A DNA stretch of 64,000 bases from positions 1 through 64,000 of the forward strand of contig JAJNQE010000178.1 of NCBI GenBank assembly GCA_021154985.1, in the 5' to 3' direction. Within the stretch, counting starts at the first letter, position 1, and every line of letters starts with the position of its first letter. The translations under genes were made by a program, and so were the position numbers. The DNA is from Hydrogenophaga sp. (GTDB lineage: Bacteria > Pseudomonadota > Gammaproteobacteria > Burkholderiales > Burkholderiaceae_C). The notes beneath the pieces are model-generated. The model saw only the letters and a list, made by a program, of their open reading frames with translations, had not been told where the DNA came from and did not search any database. Shown here in pieces: positions 16,581-26,136 of this stretch.

Positions 16581-18325
16581 GGACTCTTTGACATGGTGTG
16601 GCCGGTGGAACCGGTCCGGGATGGCGGGGCTTGCAGCGATTCGATGGGTGCCGCTCCATCCCAGGCGGGATCGAACGGCAACCGCCTTTGCGAGGCTACT
16701 CTGTCGGCATAAAGACGGTAAAGGACTTTTTTGGCATTTTGGCGCTGCAGATTGAGCAGGTGGACATCGCACGCATCCCAGTCTTGCGCGCGCCAGGCGC
16801 GCAGGGCTTGTTGCCATTGGCGCAGTTCGTCTCGCAGCTCGCTTGTGAGGTCGCCACTCGCGCCCAGCGGGGTATAGATGGGCACGGGCGGGTCACCCGG
16901 GTTCAGGCGCAACCAGTCGATTTCCTGCCAGACGACGCCGGGTTGGCGCTGGCGGTCCTGGTCGGTGGCGAGCTGGCGCACGCCGTACACGGCACACAGC
17001 CTGGCCAGGTCTGCCGCCCGGAATTCACCGGGGTGGCCTTGCACGGTGCCGTCCATCCACCGCCGGCTGGCCAGGCCGAGCGCGGCGGTGAGCACGATCA
17101 TCAACACGGTGCCCGCCAACGGCAGCACCAGCCCGTGGCGGACCTGCAGCCAGCTGTTGAGCCCGATCACCGAGACGAGCAGCCCGACGCTCAGCACCGC
17201 GCCCGACCCCACACCCAGGCCCGGTAACAGCCACACGAGCGCCAGGCCAGCAACCACAAGCACCACCAGTTCGTAGCCGAGCGCGTAGTCGGGCTTCACC
17301 GGCAGATGCCCGTCGAGCAGGGCGGTGATGAGGTTGGCATGCGCTTCCACGCCAGGGTAGTTGGCGCCCACTGGCGTCAGGCGCAAGTCTTTCAGCTCGG
17401 GAGCGGTGGTCCCCATCAGCACGATGCGGCCCTGGAGTTGTGCCGGCGGGACGCGCCCGGACAGAAGATCGGTGGCAGACACATAGGTGAACGAGCCACC
17501 TTCCGGACCACCGCGCCCTCGGTACGGCACCAGGGCCGACACGCGCTCGTCCACCGGAATGGCGAGCGTCTGCCCCTGGTGCTGCAGGCGCAGGCTCTCC
17601 AGGCCGCTCATGCGGCGGCTCATCACAACGCCGGTCGCAAAGCCCGGCTCCACCGGCGGCGAGCCCAGCACGCGGCGGAAGACCGCCAGCGCCAGCGACT
17701 CGTAGGCCTGCCCCTGGTGCTCGGCCAGCAGGGGCACGGAACGCACCATGCCGTCGCTGTCGGGCAGGGCGTTGAATGCGCCGGCCCGGGGCGCGGCCTC
17801 GGCCAGCTCGGGGATGTTGGACTCGAACGTGTCCCAGCGGGTGATGCGCACCGGCCGCCCTTGCAACACCCCGCCGCTCATCACCGGGGCCGGCAGCACG
17901 CCGGTGTTGCGCGCAGCGGGCTCGTTGCTGAAAAAGTAGCCCAGGACCACCGGGCGGTCTCGCAAGGCGGCGGCCAGGGCGGCGTCCCCGCCGGCTTGCG
18001 GATCGGGCTTTGGAAACACGATGTCAAAGCCGAGCACCGCAATTTGTTGCTGCTCGAACAGCGTGTCCACCAAAAACGCCAATTGCGTGCGCGGCCAGGG
18101 CCATGGGCCCACGGCGGCGAGGCTTTGGGAGTCGATGTCGACAATCACCACCCGCGACTCCAGCGTGCCGGGCATGGTGGCTCTCAGACGAACGTCGTAG
18201 ACGGTGTTGTCGAGTCGGTGCAGCGCGTTGGTGGGTATGAAACCGAGTGCGTGCAGCGCCGCCAGCAGGAGCGGAATGAGCATGACCCCCGTGCGCAGAC
18301 CGCGCTGTTTCAAGGTCGGCGGCAT
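16577..18325 (-). CDS. CHASE2 transmembrane sensor with a cyclase domain lacking its catalytic core
   Basis: 582 residues. After one N-terminal membrane segment there is a periplasmic CHASE2 domain (about 35-335, including VVIVDIDSQSLAAVGPWPWPR), then three membrane helices (about 350-425). Residues from about 438 on (ADLARLCAVYGVRQL; EIDWLRLNPGDPPVPIYTP; ALRAWRAQDWDACDVHLL; LYADRVAS; PAWDG) match only the last part of class III cyclases and their C-terminal tail. The metal-binding and substrate segments that normally lie between are absent without a frameshift. It should sense signals but not make cAMP/cGMP. Confidence 0.85.
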   Translation of the reverse strand: MPPTLKQRGLRTGVMLIPLLLAALHALGFIPTNALHRLDNTVYDVRLRATMPGTLESRVVIVDIDSQSLAAVGPWPWPRTQLAFLVDTLFEQQQIAVLGFDIVFPKPDPQAGGDAALAAALRDRPVVLGYFFSNEPAARNTGVLPAPVMSGGVLQGRPVRITRWDTFESNIPELAEAAPRAGAFNALPDSDGMVRSVPLLAEHQGQAYESLALAVFRRVLGSPPVEPGFATGVVMSRRMSGLESLRLQHQGQTLAIPVDERVSALVPYRGRGGPEGGSFTYVSATDLLSGRVPPAQLQGRIVLMGTTAPELKDLRLTPVGANYPGVEAHANLITALLDGHLPVKPDYALGYELVVLVVAGLALVWLLPGLGVGSGAVLSVGLLVSVIGLNSWLQVRHGLVLPLAGTVLMIVLTAALGLASRRWMDGTVQGHPGEFRAADLARLCAVYGVRQLATDQDRQRQPGVVWQEIDWLRLNPGDPPVPIYTPLGASGDLTSELRDELRQWQQALRAWRAQDWDACDVHLLNLQRQNAKKVLYRLYADRVASQRRLPFDPAWDGAAPIESLQAPPSRTGSTGHTMSKSP

Positions 18326-18403
18326 GGGGCTGGGCGGATGGCCTGAGACCGGGAGGGCCAGGCTTCGCCGGGATTCGTGAAAAAAAGGGGCGTTCGGCGC
18401 GGC

Positions 18404-19033
18404 TTACTGCTGCACGAACTGCATCTTGGTGCCGGCCAGCTCCAGCATGTCACCGTGGCGCAGGTTCACCGCGTCGGTGCCGATGGGATTGCCGTTGATG
18501 GTGGGCTTTTGCACACCTTCGACCATGGCCACCACAAAGCCATGGGGGCGGCGGGTGATGGCGGCCACCGCCACACCGGGCTTGCCGATGGTGGTCACCA
18601 CTTTCACCAGAGGCACTTCGCGGCCTGCCGCCGTGCCGGACATCACCTTGATGGCGGCGTTGGCCACCACCATGGCCACCGTGGGCTCGGGCGGCACCAC
18701 AGCGCCGGCGTTGATCACCATGGTTTTCTCATGGCTCTCGTTGGCGCCTTCGTGCACGAACTTGATCTTGTACTTGCCGATCTCGACCGTGTCACCGCTC
18801 TGCAGCTGCTGCTTCTTGATCGCCTTGCCGTTGACGTAGGTGCCGTTGGTGCTGTTGAGGTCTTCGAGGAACACGTCCATGCCGGACATCTGCATGACGG
18901 CATGTTCACCACTGACGGCCAGGTTGTCGATCACGATGTCGTTGTAAGGACGGCGACCCAGCGTGGTGCGGTCTTTGGTGAGTTGCACTTCCTTGATGAC
19001 AACACCGTCGATGGAAACGATCATTTTCGGCAT
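18404..19033 (-). CDS. Tandem FHA-domain protein
   Basis: 209 residues. The first FHA domain (about 20-92) keeps the phosphothreonine-binding residues: GRRPYNDIVIDNLAVSGEH and LEDLNSTNGTYVNG. The second (about 130-207: VVTTIGKPGVAVAAITRR...TINGNPIGTDAVNLRHGDMLELAGTKMQF) lacks the Ser-x-x-His core and is probably a scaffold. It should bind a phosphothreonine made by the kinase encoded in the same operon and removed by the PP2C protein. No membrane segment. Gaps to neighbours are 45 and 78 bases. Confidence 0.9.
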   Translation of the reverse strand: MPKMIVSIDGVVIKEVQLTKDRTTLGRRPYNDIVIDNLAVSGEHAVMQMSGMDVFLEDLNSTNGTYVNGKAIKKQQLQSGDTVEIGKYKIKFVHEGANESHEKTMVINAGAVVPPEPTVAMVVANAAIKVMSGTAAGREVPLVKVVTTIGKPGVAVAAITRRPHGFVVAMVEGVQKPTINGNPIGTDAVNLRHGDMLELAGTKMQFVQQ

Positions 19034-19078
19034 GGCCGACTCCTCTGGAACCTGTAGATCTGTTGGTCTGAATCTGAA

Positions 19079-19864
19079 TCACTTGCCCAGCATGCGGGAA
19101 AGCAATCCTTTGCGCACCGGTCTCGAACGAGCATACGCCAGTATCACCGATATGTTGTCCCGCCCCCCGGCATCGTTGGCAGCATCCACCAGCGCCTGGG
19201 CTTTCTCATCGAGCGTGCCCGCGGTGACGAGTATCGCGGCGATGCGCTCGTCGCTCATCATGTCGCTCAATCCGTCCGAGCAAAAAAGGTAGAGATCTTC
19301 GTCCTCGACCCGGTATTCGTTGACTTCAAGCAACACCGTGTCTTCCACGCCAAGGGCGCGTGTCACGAGGTTCTTGTGGGTGGCGTACTGGGCCTGCTCG
19401 AGCGAAATCAGGCCGGCATCGATCTGCTCCTGCAGCAGCGAATGGTCGCGCGTGATCTGCACGAAGTTGCCACCGCGCAGGCGGTAGCAGCGCGAGTCGC
19501 CCACGTGCCCGATCATCACGCGCGCGTCCAGGAACACCCCCATCACGAGCGTGGTGCCCATGCCGGCATACTGCGGATTGGAGTTGGCGGCGTTGAAGAT
19601 GGAGCGGTTGGCGTTGTCGATGCAGATTTCCATGGCGCGGCGCAGCTCGCGCACGCTGGCATCCACCCCGCCCTCGGCCATCCAGCGCCCCAGCTCGGTC
19701 TTGATGAAGGTGGTGGCCATCGCGCTGGCGACTTCGCCCGCGTTGTAACCCCCCATGCCATCGGCCAGGACCGCAATCTGGTTCTCCGCGTCCAGCGACA
19801 CGGAGTCTTCGTTGTTGTCCCGAACCAATCCAGGATCGGTCAGACAAAAATACTCAAAATTCAT
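19079..19864 (-). CDS. PP2C-family Ser/Thr protein phosphatase
   Basis: 261 residues. Metal-dependent phosphatase motifs are intact: DPGLVRDNNEDS, VLADGMGGYNAGEVAS, GHVGDSRCYRLR, FCSDGLSDMM and GGRDNISVI. It is the expected antagonist of the kinase encoded 37 bases upstream. Soluble and cytoplasmic. Met 19864 starts directly at the domain; the longer frame above it is the overlapping end of the kinase gene read in another phase. Confidence 0.93.
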   Translation of the reverse strand: MNFEYFCLTDPGLVRDNNEDSVSLDAENQIAVLADGMGGYNAGEVASAMATTFIKTELGRWMAEGGVDASVRELRRAMEICIDNANRSIFNAANSNPQYAGMGTTLVMGVFLDARVMIGHVGDSRCYRLRGGNFVQITRDHSLLQEQIDAGLISLEQAQYATHKNLVTRALGVEDTVLLEVNEYRVEDEDLYLFCSDGLSDMMSDERIAAILVTAGTLDEKAQALVDAANDAGGRDNISVILAYARSRPVRKGLLSRMLGK

Positions 19865-19901
19865 AGAGTTCAAGTTATACCCGCAGAACGATCCGGTCTT
19901 T

Positions 19902-22592
19902 TCAGGAACCGCGTGACGAAGCGGGCGGCGGCGTGACAAGCGTGGCAGCCATGGCGTTTTCCGACGCGTGCGGGAAAGCGTGGGTGGCCTCAAACGCTGT
20001 GTCGCTGGTCTGCGACGGCTGCGCATCGGGCGGTGGCAAGTCAGCGCCAGACGTCAGGCAGCGACGCAGCTGCGCGGCCAGTTCGGCTCCGGTCTGGTAG
20101 CGATCGGCGGGCGACTTGGCCAGGGTTCGGTCGAGCACATCGGCCAGGGCTTGCGGCAGTTCGGGCCGCAGGCTGCGCACACTGGGCGCAGGCTGGTTGG
20201 CGATCTGGTACATCAAGGCCGCCATGGAATCGCCCTTGAGCGGCAGGCTGCCGGTGAGCAACTGGAACAGCATCACGCCCAGCGAATACAGATCGGAGCG
20301 GCCATCCACGTGCAGACCGGCGAGCTGTTCGGGCGACATGAAACTGGGCGTGCCCAGCACCATGCCGGTTTTGGTCTTGCTCGACCCGGTGATGCGTGCG
20401 ATGCCGAAGTCGGTCACTTTCACCGACTGCGTGGCGGTGTCAAACATCACGTTGGCGGGCTTGATGTCGCGGTGCACCACTTGCTGGCGGTGCGCGTGGT
20501 CCAGTGCGGTGGCCACTTGCTCGCCGATGGCGAGCACGGTGGACACCGGCAACAGGTTGCCCGGGCGGGAAAACTCCACCAGGTCACGCCCCGGCAGGAA
20601 CTCCATGGCGATGAAGGCAAGGTCGTGCTCTTCACCCGCGTCAAAGATGGTGACGATGTTGGGGTGCTGCAGGCGACCGGCGGTTTCGGCCTCGCGGAAA
20701 AAGCGTTCGCGCACATCCACCAATTCTGAGCCTTCGAACTCGGCGCTGAGTGCCAACGTCTTGATGGCCACCGTGCGGCCAATTTTCGGATCGCGGCCCT
20801 GGTAGACCACACCCATGGCGCCCTTGCCGAGCTCTTTCTCCACCTGGTAGCGCCCGAGCATGGGTTTTTCAACACCGCCGTTGTCCAGCAGCAGCGTGCC
20901 GCCGGGGTGTGACGAACCACCCCCGAGCACCACGGTTTCCGACAGGTTCTTCGCGCGCTTCAAGCGCCGCTGCACGTCGGCGTCGGAGCGGTCGAACTTG
21001 GCCATGTGTTCGTAAACCGCTTCGGCCTTGTTGAACTGGCGTTTGCGCTCGAAGTCCAGCGCGAGGTGCTTGAGGTTGTCCATCAGCGCCTCGCTGAAGG
21101 GCACGCGGCGCATGCGGTCAAACGCCATGTCGAGCTGGCCCTGGCCCTGCAGCGCCAGACCCATCATGCGGTTGGTCTCGGCCGACTCTTCGTCTGACTT
21201 GGCTTTGCCCGCTTCGGTGACCAAAAAGCGGCGCGTGGTGAGCGCCAGGTGCCCGATGAGCAGCAGCGCTGCTGGAAACACCAGCTGCAACCAGGTCGAC
21301 GCGACGGACAACAGCCCGAACTCGGCCCCCAGCAAAGCCACGAACAGCGCTGCGGTGCAGGCCGCACCGGCCGCCGCCGACAGGCGGGGCAGCAGCCACA
21401 CGATGTAAGCCGCGATCAGCAGCAAGGCCGCGAACACCGCGTAGCCACCCCACACCGGTTGCACGATGTGGTGGTTGCTCAGGATGCTGGAGGTGATGTG
21501 GGCCAGGATGGCGGCGGGCGACATGGCGGCCGAGACCGGCGTCGTGAACAAGGTGCCCACACCCGCAGCGGTCGCGCCAACGATCACGATCTTGTCGGCG
21601 TACTTGCTGGCCGGGATCCGGCCTGAGAGCACGTCGTAAAACGAATCCACCGCGAACGCCGGCTTGCCGTCGCGGTCGGGATAGAACTGCGGCAGCAGGC
21701 GGGCCGCATCATCGGTGGGGATCACGCCGCGGCCCAGCTGCACACCTTCGCCGGGCAGCAGTTGAATGTCTTTGGCCGTGAGATTGAGGCTGTTGGCGGC
21801 AATCGCCAAGGCCATTGAGGGCACGGCAAAACCGTCGAACTGGACCAGCAAAGCCTCCTGGCGCACCGAGCCGTCCACGTCGGGCAGCTGGTTGAGGTGC
21901 CCCACGGCCCGGGCGGCTTCACCGATGGCGGGCAACGGTTGCTGCGAGCGCAGGGCGGGCACGCCAAACGCCGAGTTGTCGGCAATGGCGCTGCGCCGGG
22001 CAAACGCCGGCAGGGGGTGGTCTGCGCGCCCCTGGGGTTCGCCGAGTTCGAACACCGAAGGCACGATGACGTTGCCGGCGCGCGCCATGCTGGCCACCAG
22101 GCGGGCGTCGGAATCGAGTTGTTGTTCGGCCTGGCCGATGAAGCCCAGCAGGCGCTGGCGGCCCTGGTCACCGAGATCGGTCAGTGGCGCGCTCCCCGCC
22201 TGGGAACCGTCGAGCAGGCTGCGGAGTTCGCGCAGTTGCACCAGGCCGCGGTCGGTCTGCGGCTCGAAGAAAAAGGCGGTGTGCGCCACGGTTTTGGCGC
22301 CGGCCGCACCGAGCTGGTCGATCAGCTGGGCATGCACCTCGCGCGGCCAGGGCCAGCGGCCGATGTTGGCCACACTCTGGTCGTCGATGGCGATGACCGC
22401 GATGCGGTCGCTGGGCAGGCGGCCCGTCTGCGTGCTGGCCAGATCGTAGAAGCGGCGCTCCAGACCACTGAAGAAATCCGTGGCGGCGTGCAGTGCCAGC
22501 ACCGCCAGCACCACGGCCAGGCCCATGGCCACGTCAGAACGCCACAGGGGGTGCTTGCGCTTGGGCCGACTCTGACGGTGAGGGGAGGACAC
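19902..22592 (-). CDS. CHASE2-domain transmembrane Ser/Thr protein kinase
   Basis: 896 residues. Order: short cytoplasmic N-terminus, one membrane helix, periplasmic CHASE2 (about 45-370, with IAVIAIDDQSVANIGRWPWPR), three membrane helices (about 375-470), a helical linker resembling a TPR (about 490-560), then a Hanks-type kinase (about 580-845) with ELGKGAMGVVY, AIKTL, HRDIKPAN (from about 707), DFG and GTPSFMSPEQ. The Thr-rich tail may be phosphorylated and read by the FHA protein. The domain order is inverted relative to PknB kinases, whose sensor follows the kinase. GTG start at 22592. First gene of the five-gene operon. Confidence 0.92.
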   Translation of the reverse strand: MSSPHRQSRPKRKHPLWRSDVAMGLAVVLAVLALHAATDFFSGLERRFYDLASTQTGRLPSDRIAVIAIDDQSVANIGRWPWPREVHAQLIDQLGAAGAKTVAHTAFFFEPQTDRGLVQLRELRSLLDGSQAGSAPLTDLGDQGRQRLLGFIGQAEQQLDSDARLVASMARAGNVIVPSVFELGEPQGRADHPLPAFARRSAIADNSAFGVPALRSQQPLPAIGEAARAVGHLNQLPDVDGSVRQEALLVQFDGFAVPSMALAIAANSLNLTAKDIQLLPGEGVQLGRGVIPTDDAARLLPQFYPDRDGKPAFAVDSFYDVLSGRIPASKYADKIVIVGATAAGVGTLFTTPVSAAMSPAAILAHITSSILSNHHIVQPVWGGYAVFAALLLIAAYIVWLLPRLSAAAGAACTAALFVALLGAEFGLLSVASTWLQLVFPAALLLIGHLALTTRRFLVTEAGKAKSDEESAETNRMMGLALQGQGQLDMAFDRMRRVPFSEALMDNLKHLALDFERKRQFNKAEAVYEHMAKFDRSDADVQRRLKRAKNLSETVVLGGGSSHPGGTLLLDNGGVEKPMLGRYQVEKELGKGAMGVVYQGRDPKIGRTVAIKTLALSAEFEGSELVDVRERFFREAETAGRLQHPNIVTIFDAGEEHDLAFIAMEFLPGRDLVEFSRPGNLLPVSTVLAIGEQVATALDHAHRQQVVHRDIKPANVMFDTATQSVKVTDFGIARITGSSKTKTGMVLGTPSFMSPEQLAGLHVDGRSDLYSLGVMLFQLLTGSLPLKGDSMAALMYQIANQPAPSVRSLRPELPQALADVLDRTLAKSPADRYQTGAELAAQLRRCLTSGADLPPPDAQPSQTSDTAFEATHAFPHASENAMAATLVTPPPASSRGS

Positions 22593-22773
22593 GGATGAAC
22601 GAGGACCGGTTGGGTTTCAGTGCGGACGGTCGAGCACGCATTGAAACGCGGCCCTGCCAGCTTCATCGGGCATCAGCGACTGGCATTGAACCCAAGGTGT
22701 AGCATTTTGTTTCAAGGCGCGTTCTCTGAGCAAGCACTTCTGTGGGCTGGAAGCCGCAGAGGAGCGCAGGGCG

Positions 22774-22801
22774 AAAAAAAGGCAACGCAAGCGTTGCCTT
22801 T
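22774..22801 (-). terminator. Rho-independent terminator of sucCD
   Basis: A perfect 8-bp stem GGCAACGC/GCGTTGCC (22781-22788 and 22791-22798) with a two-base AA/TT centre is followed on the minus strand by a T7 run. It lies 23 bases past the sucD stop. The remaining 22593-22773 interval should hold the promoter of the kinase operon, which I could not pinpoint. Confidence 0.9.
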
Positions 22802-22823
22802 GTCACGTCGATCCAGGGCCGCC

Positions 22824-23717
22824 TTACAGCTGCGCCTTGAGCAACTTGCCCAACTCGGAAGGGTTGCGCGTGATGATGAAGCCCGACTCTTCCATGACCG
22901 CAAGCTTGGCGTCGGCCGTGTCGGCACCACCAGAGATCAGCGCACCGGCGTGGCCCATGCGCTTGCCGGGAGGGGCGGTCACGCCGGCGATGAAGCCAAC
23001 GATGGGCTTCTTCATGTTCGCCTTGCACCACATGGCGGCTTCGGCTTCGTCGGGGCCACCGATCTCGCCGATCATGATCACGGCGTCGGTGTCGGGATCG
23101 TCGTTGAAGGCCTTCATCACGTCGATGTGCTTCAGGCCGTTGATGGGGTCGCCACCGATGCCGACGGCGCTGGACTGGCCCAGACCCACTTCGGTCAGCA
23201 TGGCCACGGCTTCATAGGTCAGCGTGCCCGAGCGGGACACCACGCCGATGCGGCCTTTGCGGTGGATGTGGCCGGGCATGATGCCGATCTTGATTTCGTC
23301 GGGCGTGATCAGGCCGGGGCAGTTGGGGCCCAGCAGCAAGGTCTTTTTGCCACCAGCGGCTTCCTTGGCCTTCATGCGGTTGCGCACTTCCAGCATGTCC
23401 TTGACCGTGATGCCTTCGGTGATGCAGACGGCCAGGTCCAGGTCGGCCTCGACGGCTTCCCAGATGGCCGCAGCGGCGCCGGCGGGCGGCACGTAAATCA
23501 CCGAGACGGTGGCGCCGGTTTGTTGCGCGGCTTCCTTGACGGAGGCGTAGATCGGGATGTTGAAAATCGACTCGCCGGCTTTCTTCGGGTTCACGCCGGC
23601 CACAAACGCGTTTTTGCCGTTCGCGTACTCCTGGCACTTTTCGGTGTGGAACTGACCGGTCTTGCCGGTGATGCCCTGGGTGATGACCTTGGTGTCTTTG
23701 TTGATGTAGATCGACAT
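22824..23717 (-). CDS. sucD: Succinyl-CoA synthetase alpha subunit
   Basis: 297 residues. With SucC it interconverts succinyl-CoA and succinate with nucleotide phosphorylation in the TCA cycle. The CoA-binding Rossmann segment (VITQGITGKTGQFHTEKC), LLGPNCPGLI and the phosphohistidine loop GHAGALISGGADTADAK are present. The last residues LLKAQL are typical for beta-proteobacteria. It follows sucC by 53 bases. Confidence 0.97.
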   Translation of the reverse strand: MSIYINKDTKVITQGITGKTGQFHTEKCQEYANGKNAFVAGVNPKKAGESIFNIPIYASVKEAAQQTGATVSVIYVPPAGAAAAIWEAVEADLDLAVCITEGITVKDMLEVRNRMKAKEAAGGKKTLLLGPNCPGLITPDEIKIGIMPGHIHRKGRIGVVSRSGTLTYEAVAMLTEVGLGQSSAVGIGGDPINGLKHIDVMKAFNDDPDTDAVIMIGEIGGPDEAEAAMWCKANMKKPIVGFIAGVTAPPGKRMGHAGALISGGADTADAKLAVMEESGFIITRNPSELGKLLKAQL

Positions 23718-23770
23718 GGTGTGTTTCCTAGTCAGTTGAGGACAGAGCTAAAGGTCTGTCCCCAAGGTCA

Positions 23771-24931
<1,161 letters not shown>

Positions 24932-24962
24932 GAGGACTCTCTCAGGAATGGGTAGGGGAATC

Positions 24963-25041
24963 ACCGACCGACCCGTGTCGGGTGGTCGAAAGAGGGCACT
25001 GAAAAACAGTAACCGGTAACTGTATCATGGTGCATTGCACC
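24963..25041. promoter_or_regulatory. Three dyad elements between sucC and argC
   Basis: Within the 189-base divergent region lie a GC hairpin built on ACCCG/CGGGT (24969-24982), an imperfect palindrome ACAGTAACCGGTAACTGT (25006-25023) and a perfect one GGTGCATTGCACC (25029-25041). The last two are centred about 20 bases apart, as expected for operators or a shared regulator. I cannot name the regulator. Confidence 0.45.
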
Positions 25042-25120
25042 AAAATCGCGCACGGCCAACCGCCAGCGGCTGCGATTGTTGGGCGCTCTCCTGAACCCTC
25101 ACTGACAAGGCGGACCGGAC

Positions 25121-26032
25121 ATGGCCAAGGTATTCATCGACGGCGAAGCGGGCACCACCGGTTTGCAGATTCGCGAGCGGCTGCAGCGCATGCCCGCTGT
25201 ACAAGTGGTGAGCATCGCCCCCGAACGCCGCAAGGACCCGGCCGCCAAACGCGAGCTCATGGCCCAGGTCGATCTGGTGATTTTGTGCCTGCATGACGAC
25301 GCGGCACGCGAGTCGGTGGCCATGATCGATGCGATGGAGGGCCACCAACCCAAGATCATCGACGCCTCCACCGCGCACCGCACGGCACCGGGCTGGGTGT
25401 TCGGTTTTCCCGAGCTCGCCGCCGGTCAGCGCGAGGCTGTGGCCAAGGCCCACCGGGTGGCCAACCCCGGCTGTTACGCCACCGGCGCCATCGCCATGCT
25501 GCGCCCCTTGATCGATGCCGGCGTGCTGCCCGCCGATCACCCAGTCTGCCTGCCGGCGGTGAGCGGGTACTCTGGCGGGGGCCGCACCATGATCGAGGCC
25601 TACGAGAAGGGCGAAGCGCCGGCCCACGAGCTGTACGCGCTGGGCCTGCAGCACAAGCACATTCCGGAAATCATGGCCTGCACCGGCCTCACCCGCCGCC
25701 CGATCTTCATGCCCGCCGTGGGCAACTTTGCCCAGGGCATGCTGGTGGAACTGCCGCTGCACCTGGACACCTTGCCGGCTCGGCCGACGCTGGCCGACCT
25801 GCACGCGGTCTACGCGAAGCATTACGCCGGCAGCGAATGGGTGAGCGCCGAGCCCGCCACCGAGAACGGCAAGCTCGACGCGCTGGCCCTGAACGACTCC
25901 AACCAGCTGGAGATCCGCGTGTTCGGCAATGACGCAGCCCACCACGCCGTGGTGGTGGCACGGCTGGACAACCTGGGCAAAGGTGCCAGCGGTGCCGCGG
26001 TGCAAAACCTGAAACTGATGCTCGGCCTGTAG
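25121..26032 (+). CDS. argC: N-acetyl-gamma-glutamyl-phosphate reductase, short (type 2) form
   Basis: 303 residues. It reduces N-acetyl-glutamyl-phosphate with NADPH in arginine synthesis. N-terminal FIDGEAGTTGLQIRERL is the cofactor loop of the short ArgC type, and the catalytic Cys lies in VANPGCYATGAI. The HKHIPEI and PAVGNFAQGM segments also fit. Length is about 300 rather than 340-350 residues, as usual for type 2. No other arg gene is adjacent. Confidence 0.95.
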   Translation: MAKVFIDGEAGTTGLQIRERLQRMPAVQVVSIAPERRKDPAAKRELMAQVDLVILCLHDDAARESVAMIDAMEGHQPKIIDASTAHRTAPGWVFGFPELAAGQREAVAKAHRVANPGCYATGAIAMLRPLIDAGVLPADHPVCLPAVSGYSGGGRTMIEAYEKGEAPAHELYALGLQHKHIPEIMACTGLTRRPIFMPAVGNFAQGMLVELPLHLDTLPARPTLADLHAVYAKHYAGSEWVSAEPATENGKLDALALNDSNQLEIRVFGNDAAHHAVVVARLDNLGKGASGAAVQNLKLMLGL

Positions 26033-26136
26033 ACCAATCACGCAGCCTGTCGAAAGGCCGTGCTGGCGCTCGTCGTTGGCCTGAAGGCGTCGACCGTCCT
26101 GCGGCGCCGCGCTCGACGAAGCCGGGGAGTTTTCAC

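Noticed and set aside
19864..20026. Longer PP2C reading frame starting at 20026 on the minus strand
   Set aside because: The extra 54 residues are Arg/Pro-rich and overlap the 3' end of the kinase gene in another phase; the phosphatase domain begins right at Met 19864.
23740..23760. GGACAG/CTGTCC pairing between sucC and sucD
   Set aside because: Short, imperfect and without T-run; the two genes are surely co-transcribed, so it was not listed as a terminator.
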